DNA of 27,529 nt from Flavobacterium psychrophilum (GCA_945874225.1 CAMCFT010000037.1:1-27529); one strand, 5' to 3'. Positions 1 to 10,559 are shown, counted from the stretch's first letter. The notes: generated from the sequence alone by a model not told the origin. Program-made: numbers and translations.

Positions 1-5
1 AGAAC

Positions 6-39
6 AGACCTATGAGGTTTTTAAAAACCTCATAGGTCT
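6..39. repeat. Perfect 34-bp palindrome, intergenic
   Basis: The 17-base arm AGACCTATGAGGTTTTT (6-22) is followed directly by its exact reverse complement (23-39) with no spacer. No T-run follows on either strand, so a terminator role is not obvious. It has the same layout (ACCT-n-AGGTTTTTAAA) as the hairpin at 22977-23002, which suggests one dispersed palindromic family. What it served on its left side lies outside the window. Confidence 0.8.
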
Positions 40-191
40 TAAAGCATCGAAATATCTCAAATTAATTTCAACCCTTGATTCGCATAATTACTATACTAAA
101 CTCGTTGGGTGTATTTAATCAATTTTCAAAATAATTTAAAAATATAAAATTAAACACATAGACCTGTCTGCCGAAGTACGCCTCTCCACTA

Positions 192-230
192 GTTGCTCTA
201 TTTTGTTGCTCTGGTGTGTTGCTCTCGCAA
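192..230. repeat. Three 13-bp units beginning GTTGCTCT
   Basis: GTTGCTCT starts at 192, 205 and 218, exactly 13 bases apart. The last five bases of each unit differ (ATTTT, GGTGT, CGCAA), so only the first eight are kept. No coding or RNA function is recognised. Confidence 0.7.
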
Positions 231-301
231 TAGAGTTTGCTTCGCCTGTTCGCCCCGCAAACCAGCGGGACTCGAGTCCTCCTTCGTCGGGAGGACAAAG
301 C

Positions 302-407
302 GATGGAGAATGTGAGGGAGGACAAGCGATGGGGAATGTGAGGGAGAATGTGAGGGAGAATGTGAGGGAGGACAAAGTGATGGGGAACAAAGTGATGGGG
401 AACAAAA
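302..407. repeat. Purine-rich minisatellite (12-bp and 15-bp units)
   Basis: The plus strand is almost pure G/A. A 12-base unit, AGAATGTGAGGG and near copies, recurs about four times between 306 and 368. ACAAAGTGATGGGGA is then present twice in exact tandem (372-386 and 387-401). The pattern suggests slippage-prone intergenic DNA. It lies just beyond the terminator of the rpoBC operon. Confidence 0.75.
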
Positions 408-443
408 GGAAGAACAATGTGCGAAGCAATGAAAAAAAACCAC

Positions 444-473
444 AAAAAAAAGGCTCCGTTTCCGGAGCCTTTT
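444..473 (-). terminator. Rho-independent terminator of the rpoC/DUF3467 transcript
   Basis: The stem AGGCTCCG/CGGAGCCT (451-458/463-470) has a tetraloop that reads GAAA on the minus strand. It is followed on that strand by seven T (complement of 444-450). It begins just after the DUF3467 stop codon and closes the whole ribosomal-protein/RNA-polymerase operon. Confidence 0.92.
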
Positions 474-478
474 ATAGA

Positions 479-787
479 TTATGCTTGTCCCGCAGGACCA
501 AAGTTTAGAGGGATTGGAGGTTGTTCGGTGTCTTTTATTTCGCCGTGAGCGACTTCAAAACGGTGAATGTTTTCTCCAATGGCTTTCAACAGTCTTTTGG
601 CATGTTGCGGAGTCAAGACTATTCTTGATTTCACTTTGGCTTTAGGAATACCAGGCATGATAGATACAAAATCCAGTACAAATTCCGATGAGGAATGGTT
701 GATGATTGCCAAATTGGAATAAATTCCTTCGGCAGTTTTCTCATCCAACTCAATATCGAGTTGTCCTTGTTGTGGTTGTTTGTTCAT
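479..787 (-). CDS. DUF3467 family protein
   Basis: A 102-residue protein of the DUF3467 family, known mainly from Bacteroidetes and of unknown molecular function. The sequence has no signal peptide, membrane segment or cysteine motif. The conserved part runs from about residue 12 to 85 and includes the SSEFVLDF and PQHAKRL segments. The ATG at 787 is preceded by A/T-rich sequence without a Shine-Dalgarno, as is usual here. It is the last gene before a strong terminator and lies about 100 bases downstream of rpoC in the same direction, so it is probably co-transcribed with the RNA polymerase subunits. That position hints at a role connected with transcription, but nothing in the sequence proves it. 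Family assignment is fairly sure; function is unknown. Confidence 0.85.
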   Translation of the reverse strand: MNKQPQQGQLDIELDEKTAEGIYSNLAIINHSSSEFVLDFVSIMPGIPKAKVKSRIVLTPQHAKRLLKAIGENIHRFEVAHGEIKDTEQPPIPLNFGPAGQA

Positions 788-820
788 CTTTTAAAAAATT
801 TAAAAATTGAAAGATTTAAT

Positions 821-868
821 GATTTAAAAATTTGAAAACTATCAAGATAATCTTCAAATTTTTAAATC
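821..868. repeat. 16-bp perfect inverted repeat between rpoC and the DUF3467 gene
   Basis: GATTTAAAAATTTGAA (821-836) and its exact reverse complement (853-868) flank a 16-base loop. Composition is almost entirely A/T, and no T-run follows on the minus strand. It could be a processing or partial termination site that sets the DUF3467 level relative to rpoC, or simply a dispersed A/T-rich palindrome. Confidence 0.7.
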
Positions 869-886
869 TTTCAATCTTTAAATAAA

Positions 887-3800
887 TTAGTATATATATT
901 CTTCCTTACTAGCCATCATTTCATTGTAATCTTCATTCGAACCTACAATGGTATTGTCATATTCTCTCATACCGGTTCCGGCAGGAATTCTGTGACCTAC
1001 GATTACATTTTCTTTCAATCCTTCTAAGTAATCGATTTTACCTGCAACAGCAGCTTCGTTCAATACTTTAGTAGTTTCTTGGAATGATGCAGCCGAGATA
1101 AACGATTTCGTTTGAAGAGATGCTCTCGTGATACCTTGTAAAACTGGAGTCGCTGTTGCTGTGATTACATCACGAGCTACAACTAGATTTTTATCTGTAC
1201 GTTTCAATAGTGAGTTTTCATCACGCAATTCACGAGGAGAAATAATCTGACCTGGTTTTAAAGTACCTGAATCTCCAGCGTCTTCAACTACTTTCATTCC
1301 GTATAATTTATCATTTTCAACGATAAAATCTTTGGTATGAATTAATTGTTCTTCTAGGAATAAAGTATCTCCAGGATCTTGAACTCTTACTTTACGCATC
1401 ATTTGACGTATTACAACTTCAAAGTGTTTGTCGTTTATTTTTACCCCTTGTAAACGGTATACTTCTTGAATTTCGTTTACCAAATACTGTTGAACAGCAG
1501 CTGGACCTTGAATTCTCAAGATATCTTCCGGAGTGATTGCACCATCAGACAATGGTACACCCGCTCTTACAAAGTCATTTTCTTGTACTAATATTTGGCT
1601 AGATAATTTCACCAAGTATTTCTTAACCTCACCAAATTTAGATTCGATAACGATCTCACGGTTTCCTCTTTTGATTTTTCCAAAAGAAACAACACCGTCG
1701 ATTTCAGAAACGACTGCTGGGTTAGATGGGTTACGAGCTTCAAGCAACTCAGTAATTCTTGGTAAACCTCCTGTGATATCCCCTGATTTAGAAGAACGAC
1801 GTGGAATTTTAACCAATACTTTACCAGCTTTAATTTTCTCACCATTTTCAACCATCAAGTGGGCACCCACTGGTAAGTTATAAGAACGAATCAATTCGCC
1901 ATCTTTACCGTAAACCAATAAAGTTGGGATTAATTTTTTAGCTCTACCTTCAGAAATTACTTTTTCCTGGAATCCGGTTTGCTCATCAATTTCAACCATG
2001 AATGATTGTCCTTGCTCTAAATCTTCGTAAGCAATTTTACCCGTGAATTCCGAAACAATAACTCCATTATATGGATCCCATTTACAAATAGTTGTTCCTT
2101 TTGTTACCGATGTACCATCTTTAACAAAGATGCTAGAACCGTAAGGAATGTTGTTTGTGCTTAATAGGATACCCGTTTTTTCGTCGATCAATTTCAATTC
2201 CGAAGAACGAGATACTACAATATCCACTGCATTACCATCGTTGTCTTCGCCTTTAACAGTTTTTAAATCTTCGATTTCTAATTTACCTCCAAATCGTGTA
2301 ACGATACTGGATTCTTCAGAAATACCACCCGCAACCCCACCAACGTGGAATGTACGTAATGTTAACTGTGTTCCAGGCTCACCAATGGATTGAGCGGCAA
2401 TTACACCTACTGCTTCTCCTTTTTGGGTCATTTTTCCTGTTGCTAAGTTTCTACCGTAACATTTAGCACAAATTCCTTTCAACGCTTCACAAGTCAAAGG
2501 AGAACGAACCTCTAATTTTTCAAGTGGAGAAGCCTCAATTAATTTCACATACGCTTCGGTAATTTGCTCTCCTGCTTCGATGATAAGCTCATTGGTCAAA
2601 GGATTGATAACATCTTGCAATGCTACACGTCCTAAGATTCTTTCGCCTAAAGTTTCCACGATTTCTTCGTTCTTTTTCAATGCTGAAACTTCAACACCTC
2701 TTAAAGTACCACAATCTACCGTGTTCACAATTACATCCTGAGAAACATCATGCAATCTTCTTGTCAAGTAACCCGCATCGGCCGTTTTCAAAGCCGTATC
2801 CGCAAGACCTTTACGAGCACCGTGAGTAGAAATAAAGTACTCAAGAATCGAAAGACCTTCTTTAAAGTTAGAAAGAATCGGGTTTTCAATAATTTCACCA
2901 CCACCTGCAGTAGATTTTTTTGGCTTAGCCATCAAACCACGCATACCGGTTAACTGACGAATTTGTTCTTTGGAACCCCTCGCTCCAGAATCAAGCATCA
3001 TATACACCGAGTTGAAACCTTGTTGGTCTTCTCTAATGTTTTTCATCGCTGTTTCTGTAAGCTGTGCATTTGTTGAAGTCCATACGTCAATAACTTGGTT
3101 GTAACGTTCGTTATTTGTGATAAGACCCATATTATAATTCGCAGAAATACCTTCGACTTGCTCTCTGGCATCTGCAATTAATTTTGGTTTTTCATCTGGG
3201 ATTCTAATATCTCCCAATGAGAATGACAATCCACCTTTGAAGGCAAATTTGTATCCCATATCTTTCATGTTGTCCAAGAAGGCAGCCGTTGTAGGCACAT
3301 TGGTCACGCTTAATACGTGTCCGATAATGTCTCTTAGGTTTTTCTTAGTCAATACATCATTGATATATCCTGCAGCTTCCGGAACTACTTCGTTAAACAA
3401 TACACGACCGGCAGTAGTTTGGATAATTTTATAAACCAATTCTCCTGCTTCGTTAAAATCTTTGGCACGAATTCTCACTCGAGCATTCAATTCTAAACGT
3501 CCTTCGTTTAAGGCAATATTAGTTTCCTCAGCAGAATAAAAAGTTAAGCCTTCGCCTAAGATTTTGTGTTCTGGAGTTGACAAACGCTCTTTGGTCATAT
3601 AATAAAGACCCAAAACCATGTCTTGAGAAGGTACCGTGATTGGCGCACCATTCGCAGGATTCAGGATATTGTGAGAAGCCAACATTAATAATTGTGCTTC
3701 CAAAATAGCTTCTGGTCCTAACGGCAAGTGAACTGCCATTTGATCCCCATCAAAATCCGCATTAAATGCAGTACACACTAAAGGGTGCAATTGGATTGCT

Positions 3801-5200
3801 TTTCCTTCAATTAATTTTGGTTGGAATGCTTGAATACCAAGTCTGTGCAAAGTAGGAGCACGATTCAGTAAGATTGGGTGACCTTTGATTACATTTTCAA
3901 GGATATCCCAAACTACAGGCTCTTTTTTGTCTATTATTTTCTTAGCTGATTTTACAGTTTTTACAATTCCTCTTTCTATCAATTTACGGATAACGAAAGG
4001 TTTGTACAATTCGGCTGCCATATCTTTTGGGATACCACATTCGAACAATTTCAATTCAGGTCCAACAACAATTACCGAACGAGCAGAATAATCCACACGT
4101 TTTCCAAGTAAGTTTTGACGGAAACGACCTTGTTTTCCTTTAAGGGAATCCGAAAGTGATTTCAATGGTCTGTTTGATTCTGTTTTTACAGCAGATGCTT
4201 TTCTTGTATTATCAAAAAGTGAATCTACCGATTCTTGCAACATACGTTTTTCGTTTCTCAAGATAACTTCCGGAGCTTTAATCTCCATCAATCTTTTCAA
4301 ACGGTTGTTACGTATAATTACACGACGGTATAAATCATTTAAATCTGAAGTCGCAAAACGACCACCATCAAGAGGCACAAGAGGACGTAATTCTGGTGGA
4401 ATAACCGGTACCACTTTCATAATCATCCATTCAGGACGGTTTTCGCGGTTCAGGTTAGACTCACGGAAAGATTCCACAACTTGTAATCTTTTTAAGGCTT
4501 CAGTTTTACGTTGTTTAGACGTTTCGTTGTTTGCTGAGTGACGCAAGTCATAAGACAAAGCATCTAAGTCAATACGAGCCAATAAGTCCATAATACATTC
4601 CGCTCCCATTTTGGCAACAAATTTATTTGGATCAAAATCGTCTAGATATTGATTGTCAGCAGGAAGGGTATCTAATATATTCAAATACTCTTCTTCTGTC
4701 AAAAAGTCCAATCTTTGTACTGATTCTCCTTCCGGAGTTTTAGCAATACCGGCTTGGATAACTACGTATCTTTCATAATAGATAATCATATCTAATTTCT
4801 TAGATGGAAGACCTAATATGTAACCAATTTTATTTGGAAGAGAACGGAAATACCAGATGTGAGCAATTGGCACAACAAGGTTGATGTGTCCTACTCTGTC
4901 TCTACGTACTTTTTTCTCCGTAACTTCAACACCACAACGATCACAGATGATTCCTTTGTAGCGAATTCTTTTATATTTTCCACAAGCACATTCAAAATCT
5001 TTTACTGGTCCGAAAATACGTTCGCAGAAAAGACCATCGCGTTCTGGTTTGTGTGTTCTGTAGTTGATAGTTTCTGGTTTCAAAACTTCACCTCTTGACT
5101 CTTTCAAGATAGATTCAGGAGAAGCTAGTCCTATCGAAATTTTGTTGAATCTTTTTACAGGATTCTTATCTTTATTGTTGTTATTTCTATTGTTCATCAT
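887..5200 (-). CDS. rpoC: DNA-directed RNA polymerase subunit beta'
   Basis: Largest subunit of RNA polymerase, 1437 residues from the chosen start. The N-terminal zinc site is complete (C71, C73, C86, C89). The catalytic Mg-binding motif NADFDGDQ has D482, D484 and D486. The second zinc site is C830, C904, C911 and C914, with the spacing of the E. coli protein. The clamp, bridge-helix and trigger-loop region ([10 protein letters not shown]) and the C-terminal region are intact. The frame is open upstream to 5275, but those 25 residues ([13 protein letters not shown]...) do not look like any RpoC; the ATG-ATG at 5200/5197 gives the usual MMNNRNNNN flavobacterial N-terminus. It follows rpoB after 300 bases of non-coding DNA on the same strand and precedes a DUF3467 gene. 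Confidence 0.98.
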   Translation of the reverse strand: MMNNRNNNNKDKNPVKRFNKISIGLASPESILKESRGEVLKPETINYRTHKPERDGLFCERIFGPVKDFECACGKYKRIRYKGIICDRCGVEVTEKKVRRDRVGHINLVVPIAHIWYFRSLPNKIGYILGLPSKKLDMIIYYERYVVIQAGIAKTPEGESVQRLDFLTEEEYLNILDTLPADNQYLDDFDPNKFVAKMGAECIMDLLARIDLDALSYDLRHSANNETSKQRKTEALKRLQVVESFRESNLNRENRPEWMIMKVVPVIPPELRPLVPLDGGRFATSDLNDLYRRVIIRNNRLKRLMEIKAPEVILRNEKRMLQESVDSLFDNTRKASAVKTESNRPLKSLSDSLKGKQGRFRQNLLGKRVDYSARSVIVVGPELKLFECGIPKDMAAELYKPFVIRKLIERGIVKTVKSAKKIIDKKEPVVWDILENVIKGHPILLNRAPTLHRLGIQAFQPKLIEGKAIQLHPLVCTAFNADFDGDQMAVHLPLGPEAILEAQLLMLASHNILNPANGAPITVPSQDMVLGLYYMTKERLSTPEHKILGEGLTFYSAEETNIALNEGRLELNARVRIRAKDFNEAGELVYKIIQTTAGRVLFNEVVPEAAGYINDVLTKKNLRDIIGHVLSVTNVPTTAAFLDNMKDMGYKFAFKGGLSFSLGDIRIPDEKPKLIADAREQVEGISANYNMGLITNNERYNQVIDVWTSTNAQLTETAMKNIREDQQGFNSVYMMLDSGARGSKEQIRQLTGMRGLMAKPKKSTAGGGEIIENPILSNFKEGLSILEYFISTHGARKGLADTALKTADAGYLTRRLHDVSQDVIVNTVDCGTLRGVEVSALKKNEEIVETLGERILGRVALQDVINPLTNELIIEAGEQITEAYVKLIEASPLEKLEVRSPLTCEALKGICAKCYGRNLATGKMTQKGEAVGVIAAQSIGEPGTQLTLRTFHVGGVAGGISEESSIVTRFGGKLEIEDLKTVKGEDNDGNAVDIVVSRSSELKLIDEKTGILLSTNNIPYGSSIFVKDGTSVTKGTTICKWDPYNGVIVSEFTGKIAYEDLEQGQSFMVEIDEQTGFQEKVISEGRAKKLIPTLLVYGKDGELIRSYNLPVGAHLMVENGEKIKAGKVLVKIPRRSSKSGDITGGLPRITELLEARNPSNPAVVSEIDGVVSFGKIKRGNREIVIESKFGEVKKYLVKLSSQILVQENDFVRAGVPLSDGAITPEDILRIQGPAAVQQYLVNEIQEVYRLQGVKINDKHFEVVIRQMMRKVRVQDPGDTLFLEEQLIHTKDFIVENDKLYGMKVVEDAGDSGTLKPGQIISPRELRDENSLLKRTDKNLVVARDVITATATPVLQGITRASLQTKSFISAASFQETTKVLNEAAVAGKIDYLEGLKENVIVGHRIPAGTGMREYDNTIVGSNEDYNEMMASKEEYIY

Positions 5201-5500
5201 AGTTTTTACTATTGATTTATTTGCAATTAAAAATTGATTTTTGTTTAAGTCGAAAGTTTGAAAGTCGAAAGGCACTCGATACTTTAAGACATTTGACTTG
5301 TGACTAAAACACTCCTCGGATTACTTCTCTAAACTTCAACTAAAAATTTGAAGTGCTAATTATATAGTTTATATAAAAAATCGGAACGGGTTACGGGTCT
5401 AAATCCTAAAAAACTCTTTTAAAAAAAGTGTTCAGTATTCAGTTTCTTAGTTTGCAGTGCTAAACTGAATACTAAAAACTGAACACTGAATACTAAACTT
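5201..5500. other. rpoB-rpoC intergenic leader
   Basis: 300 bases separate the rpoB stop from the rpoC start, unusually long for this gene pair. No TAnnTTTG promoter element was found on the minus strand. It contains a direct repeat AGTCGAAAG at 15-base spacing (5248-5256, 5263-5271), a 7-bp stem ACTTCAA/TTGAAGT (5333-5339/5348-5354), and the larger nested inverted repeat listed separately at 5427-5494. Confidence 0.6.
5427..5494. repeat. Nested inverted repeats just downstream of rpoB
   Basis: Two perfect stems are nested: AGTGTTCAGT/ACTGAACACT (5427-5436/5478-5487) outside, and GTATTCAGTTT/AAACTGAATAC (5435-5445/5462-5472) inside. The segment AGTATTCAGT (5434-5443) can pair instead with ACTGAATACT (5485-5494), so alternative folds compete. 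No T-run follows on the minus strand; the eleven A before it (5421-5427 and neighbours) become a T-run there only beyond the stem. Resembles the short GTTCAGTATTCAGT repeats scattered in flavobacterial genomes. Confidence 0.7.
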
Positions 5501-8500
5501 CTATTCTTCTAAACGAATGTCTAAACCAAGACCTTTCAATTCATGCATTAATACATTGAATGATTCTGGCAATCCTGGTTCTGGCATAGACTCTCCCTTA
5601 ACGATTGCTTCGTAAGTTTTAGCTCTACCAATAACGTCATCCGATTTCACGGTCAATATTTCACGAAGTGTACTTGATGCTCCATAAGCTTCAAGTGCCC
5701 AAACCTCCATCTCTCCAAAACGCTGACCTCCAAATTGAGCTTTACCACCCAATGGTTGTTGTGTAATTAATGAGTATGGTCCTATTGAACGTGCGTGCAT
5801 TTTATCGTCAACCATGTGACCCAGTTTCAACATATAGATTACTCCAACTGTTGCAGCCTGGTGGAAACGTTCTCCGGTTCCTCCATCATAAAGATAAGTA
5901 TGTCCGAAACGTGGAATTCCAGCTTCGTCAGTCAATTCGTTGATTTGGTCTAAAGTAGCACCATCAAAAATTGGAGTAGCAAATTTTCTACCCAAATTCT
6001 GTCCAGCCCAACCTAAAACTGTTTCATAAATTTGACCAATGTTCATACGTGAAGGTACTCCAAGTGGGTTCAACACAATATCAACTGGTGTTCCGTCTTC
6101 TAAGAAAGGCATGTCTTCGTGACGAACGATACGAGCAACAATACCTTTGTTACCGTGACGTCCCGCCATTTTATCCCCAACTTTCAGTTTACGTTTTTTA
6201 GCAACATATACTTTAGCTAATTTCAAAATTCCTGCAGGCAATTCATCTCCAACAGTAATAGTGAATTTCTCTCTACGTAAAGCTCCTTGTAAATCGTTCA
6301 ACTTAATTTTATAGTTATGAATTAAATCATTCACCATAGTATTAGTTGTATCGTCGGCAACCCATTGTCCTTTGCTTAAGTGAGCAAAATCTTCGACAGC
6401 ATAAAGCATTTTTTGTGTGTATTTTTTACCTTTTGGTAAAACTTCTTCACCCAAATCATTCATTACACCTTGAGAGGTTTTTCCGTTTACAATCAAGAAC
6501 AATTTCTCTACTAATTTGTCTTTTAATTCAACGAATTTAGTTTCGAATTCTATTTCCAAAGCAGCCAAAGCATCTTTGTCCTGAGTACGTTTACGTTTAT
6601 CTTTTACTGCTCTTGCGAACAATTTTTTATCTAAAACCACACCGTGTAAAGAAGGAGAAGCTTTCAATGAAGCATCTTTTACATCACCTGCTTTATCCCC
6701 GAAGATTGCGCGAAGCAATTTCTCTTCTGGAGTAGGATCTGATTCCCCTTTTGGAGTAATTTTACCGATAAGAATGTCGCCAGGTTTAACCTCGGCTCCA
6801 ATTCTAATCATACCATTTTCATCTAAATCTTTAGTAGCTTCTTCAGAAACGTTTGGAATATCATTCGTTAATTCTTCGTTACCTAATTTAGTATCTCTAA
6901 CTTCCAATGAATAATCATCGACGTGAATAGAGGTAAAAATATCGTCACGAACTACTTTTTCAGAAATTACAATCGCATCCTCAAAGTTATATCCTTTCCA
7001 AGGCATGAACGCTACTTTTAGGTTACGACCTAAAGCTAATTCACCGTTTTGGGTAGCATATCCTTCTGATAATACTTGTCCAAGTGCCACTCTGTCTCCT
7101 TTTCTTACGATAGGTTTCAGGTTGATACTGGTACTTTGATTGGTTTTTCTAAATTTAATCAGATTGTATGTTTTCTCATCTTCTTCAAAACTTACCATTC
7201 TTTCTTCCTCGGAACGGTCGTATTTAATTCTGATGATATTGGCATCTACATATTCAACAACTCCAGGACCTTCAGCATTAATCAATACTCTTGAATCTGA
7301 AGCTACCTGACGCTCTAAACCTGTTCCAACAATTGGTGCTTCAGGACGTAACAATGGTACAGCCTGACGCATCATGTTAGATCCCATCAACGCTCTATTC
7401 GCATCATCATGTTCCAAGAAAGGAATTAATGAAGCTGAAATCGAAGCGATTTGGTTAGGAGCAACATCAGCATAATCTACTTTTGTTGGATCAATTACCG
7501 GGAAATCACCTTCCTGACGTGCAATTACATTATCAGCAAGAATTTTTCCATTGGCATCCATTTCAATATTTGCCTGAGAAATCATCATTCCTTCTTCTTC
7601 CTCTGCGCTTAAGTAAACCGGAGTAGAAACTAAGTCTACCACTCCTTTAGTTACTTTACGATATGGTGTTTCGATGAAACCCATTCCGTTTACTTTAGCA
7701 TAAACACCAAGAGAAGATATCAAACCAATGTTTGGTCCCTCAGGAGTTTCAATTGGACATAAACGTCCGTAGTGCGTATAGTGAACGTCACGAACCTCAA
7801 AACCAGCTCTTTCTCTCGAAAGTCCACCTGGTCCAAGTGCAGATAATCTTCTTTTGTGCGTAATCTCGGCTAGTGGATTCGTTTGATCCATAAACTGAGA
7901 CAACTGGTTGGTACCAAAGAAAGAGTTAATTACTGATGATAATGTTTTAGCATTAATCAAATCAATAGGTGTAAACACCTCGTTATCTCTAACGTTCATT
8001 CTCTCACGAATGGTTCTAGCCATACGAGCTAAACCAACACCGAATTGTTGAGACAATTGTTCACCAACTGTTCTAACACGACGGTTTGACAAGTGATCGA
8101 TATCATCAATATCTGCTTTCGCATTGATTAATTCGATCAAATATTTTACTATGGTAATGATGTCTTCTTTGGTAAGCACTTGCTTTTCCATTGGAGTATC
8201 AAGACCCAGTTTTTTGTTTATTCTATAACGACCTACTTCACCTAAGTTGTACCGTTGGTCAGAGAAAAACAATTTATCTATAATACCACGAGCAGTTTCT
8301 TCATCAGGCGGTTCAGCGTTACGCAATTGTCTGTAGATGTGCTCGACAGCTTCTTTTTCAGAATTGGTTGGATCTTTTTGTAGCGTGTTGTGAATGATAG
8401 AATAATCTACTTGATTATTATCTTCTTTGTGCAACAAAATAGATTTAACGTTAGAATCAATGATTTCTTCCACATTATCTTTGTCGATAATGGTATCTCT

Positions 8501-9313
8501 GTCAAGGATTATTTCGTTACGTTCGATAGAAACAACTTCGCCGGTATCTTCATCCACGAAATCTTCATGCCACGTATTAAGAACACGAGCAGCTAATTTT
8601 CTACCTATATATTTTTTAAGTCCTGTTTTAGACACTTTAATTTCCTCAGCAAGGTCAAAAATTTCAAGGATATCCTTGTCTCTTTCGAACCCGATTGCAC
8701 GGAATAAAGTAGTTACAGGTAATTTTTTCTTTCTGTCGATATAAGCATACATTACGCTGTTGATATCGGTAGAAAATTCTATCCAAGATCCTTTAAAAGG
8801 AATTACTCTGGCAGAATACAATTTTGTACCATTAGCATGGAATGATTGTCCAAAGAAAACCCCAGGAGAACGGTGCAATTGAGAAACAACAACACGCTCG
8901 GCGCCATTGATTACAAAAGTACCGGAAGGAGTCATATAAGGAATCGTCCCAAGATATACATCCTGAACAATTGTTTCAAAATCTTCGTGCTCTGGATCTG
9001 TACAATATAGTTTTAACCTAGCTTTCAAAGGCACACTATACGTAAGCCCTCTTTCAATACATTCTTGAATAGTATAACGCGGTGGATCTACAAAATAATC
9101 AAGAAATTCCAATACAAAGTTATTTCTTGTATCTGTAATTGGAAAATTTTCCATGAAGGTGTTGTATAAACCTTCGTCGCCTCTTTCGTCAGATTTGGTT
9201 TCCAATTGGAAGAAATCTTTAAACGATTTAACCTGAACATCTAGGAAATCCGGATAGTCAGGAATGTTTTTTGTTGAGGCAAAATTCAATCTTTCAGTCT
9301 GATTTGTTATCAT
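5501..9313 (-). CDS. rpoB: DNA-directed RNA polymerase subunit beta
   Basis: Second-largest RNA polymerase subunit, 1270 residues. The rifampicin-binding region is wild type in outline: the SQLSQFMDQ and [13 protein letters not shown] segments place D476, H486 and S491 at the positions of E. coli D516, H526 and S531, so no classical rifampicin-resistance change is visible there. Other family hallmarks include [16 protein letters not shown] and the C-terminal [21 protein letters not shown], which contacts beta'. The frame can be extended one codon to a TTG at 9316, but the ATG at 9313 ([11 protein letters not shown]) is the usual start. It follows rplL after 268 bases containing a terminator-like hairpin, and precedes rpoC. 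Confidence 0.98.
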   Translation of the reverse strand: MITNQTERLNFASTKNIPDYPDFLDVQVKSFKDFFQLETKSDERGDEGLYNTFMENFPITDTRNNFVLEFLDYFVDPPRYTIQECIERGLTYSVPLKARLKLYCTDPEHEDFETIVQDVYLGTIPYMTPSGTFVINGAERVVVSQLHRSPGVFFGQSFHANGTKLYSARVIPFKGSWIEFSTDINSVMYAYIDRKKKLPVTTLFRAIGFERDKDILEIFDLAEEIKVSKTGLKKYIGRKLAARVLNTWHEDFVDEDTGEVVSIERNEIILDRDTIIDKDNVEEIIDSNVKSILLHKEDNNQVDYSIIHNTLQKDPTNSEKEAVEHIYRQLRNAEPPDEETARGIIDKLFFSDQRYNLGEVGRYRINKKLGLDTPMEKQVLTKEDIITIVKYLIELINAKADIDDIDHLSNRRVRTVGEQLSQQFGVGLARMARTIRERMNVRDNEVFTPIDLINAKTLSSVINSFFGTNQLSQFMDQTNPLAEITHKRRLSALGPGGLSRERAGFEVRDVHYTHYGRLCPIETPEGPNIGLISSLGVYAKVNGMGFIETPYRKVTKGVVDLVSTPVYLSAEEEEGMMISQANIEMDANGKILADNVIARQEGDFPVIDPTKVDYADVAPNQIASISASLIPFLEHDDANRALMGSNMMRQAVPLLRPEAPIVGTGLERQVASDSRVLINAEGPGVVEYVDANIIRIKYDRSEEERMVSFEEDEKTYNLIKFRKTNQSTSINLKPIVRKGDRVALGQVLSEGYATQNGELALGRNLKVAFMPWKGYNFEDAIVISEKVVRDDIFTSIHVDDYSLEVRDTKLGNEELTNDIPNVSEEATKDLDENGMIRIGAEVKPGDILIGKITPKGESDPTPEEKLLRAIFGDKAGDVKDASLKASPSLHGVVLDKKLFARAVKDKRKRTQDKDALAALEIEFETKFVELKDKLVEKLFLIVNGKTSQGVMNDLGEEVLPKGKKYTQKMLYAVEDFAHLSKGQWVADDTTNTMVNDLIHNYKIKLNDLQGALRREKFTITVGDELPAGILKLAKVYVAKKRKLKVGDKMAGRHGNKGIVARIVRHEDMPFLEDGTPVDIVLNPLGVPSRMNIGQIYETVLGWAGQNLGRKFATPIFDGATLDQINELTDEAGIPRFGHTYLYDGGTGERFHQAATVGVIYMLKLGHMVDDKMHARSIGPYSLITQQPLGGKAQFGGQRFGEMEVWALEAYGASSTLREILTVKSDDVIGRAKTYEAIVKGESMPEPGLPESFNVLMHELKGLGLDIRLEE

Positions 9314-9581
9314 CAATGGACAAAATTTTGATTAAAAAAAAGTAATTTTTTGTGTAAAACACAGTTTAACCAATACTTTCTTTTTTAATCAATACCTCTT
9401 TAAAAATAATACAAGAGCAAGCTCTGTAATTTTATTTTCTTTCATCGTATTGATTTAAAAACACTTATGTATTTTAAACTATTATATAATAAAATGCAAT
9501 ATAATTTTATTATACGAAAAATGGTTTAGGTCTTTGAAAGTGTATTTCAAGACCTAAACCTATTCTCTAAAGCGGGTTGAA
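9314..9581. other. rplL-rpoB intergenic region
   Basis: 268 A/T-rich bases containing a terminator-like hairpin next to rplL (9517-9560) and about 200 bases that could hold a separate rpoB promoter. No full TTTG-N19-TAnnTTTG promoter was found on the minus strand. A short near-palindrome AGAGC-AA-GCTCT lies at 9413-9424. Confidence 0.5.
9517..9560 (-). terminator. Terminator or attenuator between rplL and rpoB
   Basis: The 12-bp stem GGTTTAGGTCTT/AAGACCTAAACC (9523-9534/9549-9560) continues, after one bulged base (9535), with GAAA/TTTC around a 5-base loop. On the minus strand it is followed by ATTTTTCG. It starts 21 bases after the rplL stop. A partial terminator here would explain how ribosomal proteins are made in excess over RNA polymerase from one operon; that role is inferred. 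Confidence 0.78.
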
Positions 9582-9950
9582 TTATTTTAATTCAACTACA
9601 GCTCCAGCTTCTTCTAAAGATTTTTTAAGACCTTCAGCCTCATCTTTAGAAACACCTTCTTTAACGTTACTTGGAGCGCTGTCCACTACATCTTTAGCTT
9701 CTTTAAGACCTAAACCTGTAAGTTCTTTTACCATTTTCACAACAGCTAATTTAGAAGGACCAGCTTCTTTTAATACTACTGTAAATTCAGTTTGAACTTC
9801 TTCAGCTGCAGCTTCGCCACCACCTGAAACTACTACAGCTGCAGCAGCTGGTTCGATACCGTATTCGTCTTTTAATATTGTTGCTAATTCGTTAACTTCT
9901 TTTACTGTTAGGTTAACTAATTGTTCTGCGAATTGTTTCAAATCTGCCAT
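9582..9950 (-). CDS. rplL: 50S ribosomal protein L7/L12 (bL12)
   Basis: 122-residue stalk protein of the large subunit. The N-terminal dimerisation helix (residues 1-32) is followed by the flexible Ala/Gly/Glu-rich hinge (about 35-52). The C-terminal factor-binding domain includes [23 protein letters not shown] and ends VVELK. Multiple copies bind the L10 tail and recruit translation factors. Usual length and usual place, directly after rplJ. An 89-base gap upstream holds a 7-bp stem (10021-10027/10031-10037) without a T-run. Confidence 0.97.
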   Translation of the reverse strand: MADLKQFAEQLVNLTVKEVNELATILKDEYGIEPAAAAVVVSGGGEAAAEEVQTEFTVVLKEAGPSKLAVVKMVKELTGLGLKEAKDVVDSAPSNVKEGVSKDEAEGLKKSLEEAGAVVELK

Positions 9951-10039
9951 TTTTTCTATCGTTTTAAAATGATTTGTAAAATATTATTGTTTATTGTGCG
10001 CGTTTTAATGCACTTAATTCAAACTAAAAATTAGTTTAA

Positions 10040-10537
10040 TTAAGCAACCTCTTCGATATTAGCGAATTGGTTTTGAAGAGCAGAAATAACTCTTTGGGCT
10101 GGTGATTGAAGTAATCCAATGATTTCGCCAATAAGTTCTTCTTTCGATTTGATAGTTGCCAAAGCATCCAGTTGATCGTCTCCAATGTAAACTTCTGCAT
10201 TGATGTAAGCCCCTTTTAAAATTGGCTTAGCATTCTTTTTGCGGAAATCTTTGATTATTTTTCCAGGGGCGTTAGCCACATCAGAAATAAAGATGGCGCT
10301 ATTACCTGTCAATACAGATGGTAAATCACCATAATCATTAGCCGAAGCTTCCATTGCTTTTGCAAGCAAAGTGTTCTTAACTACCTCTAATTTTATACCT
10401 GCTTTAAAGCAAGCTCTTCTCAAGTTTGAAGTGGTCTCTGCGTTTAGTCCAGAAATATCAGATACATAAATAATATTTGTACCAGCTAACTGTGCAGTTA
10501 AATCTTCAATCGCGATTGATTTTTCTTCTCTAGTCAT
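10040..10537 (-). CDS. rplJ: 50S ribosomal protein L10 (uL10)
   Basis: 165 residues. The N-terminal RNA-binding domain contains IYVSDISGLNAETTSNLRRA and the KLEVVKNTLLAKA helix; the C-terminal helix binds L12 dimers. Forms the base of the ribosomal stalk. Only 22 bases separate it from rplA upstream, so there is no room for the long L10-binding leader that controls rplJ in E. coli; if autoregulation exists it must act within the rplA 3' end or elsewhere. Start ATG at 10537 preceded by A/T-rich sequence. Confidence 0.97.
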   Translation of the reverse strand: MTREEKSIAIEDLTAQLAGTNIIYVSDISGLNAETTSNLRRACFKAGIKLEVVKNTLLAKAMEASANDYGDLPSVLTGNSAIFISDVANAPGKIIKDFRKKNAKPILKGAYINAEVYIGDDQLDALATIKSKEELIGEIIGLLQSPAQRVISALQNQFANIEEVA

Positions 10538-10559
10538 ACTAAAAATTTTTAACTACCAA

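Larger units (their letters stand above)
40..443. other. Gene-free, repeat-rich stretch downstream of the rpoBC operon
   Basis: About 400 bases with no credible gene. The open frames here are translated repeats of extreme composition (runs of PHIL/PSHS or VREN) and resemble no protein. It contains A/T-rich filler (40-160), a 13-bp repeat (192-230), a 7-bp stem GTCCTCC/GGAGGAC with a 7-base loop (276-282/290-296), and a purine-rich minisatellite (302-407). The G+C-rich centre (about 240-300) stands out from its surroundings. Confidence 0.6.

Noticed and set aside
119..508. Open frames of 80-108 codons on both strands upstream of the terminator
   Set aside because: They are translations of the GTTGCTCT and purine-rich repeats, with extreme composition and no protein resemblance; one overlaps the rpoBC terminator.
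5201..5275. Extended N-terminus of RpoC
   Set aside because: The 25 added residues do not match RpoC; the double ATG at 5200/5197 gives the usual flavobacterial N-terminus.
1533..8744. Numerous plus-strand open frames inside rpoC and rpoB
   Set aside because: They are antisense shadows of the polymerase genes, lack protein-like composition and have no promoters of their own.
10538..10559. L10-binding leader upstream of rplJ
   Set aside because: Only 22 bases separate rplA and rplJ, too short for the known leader structure.
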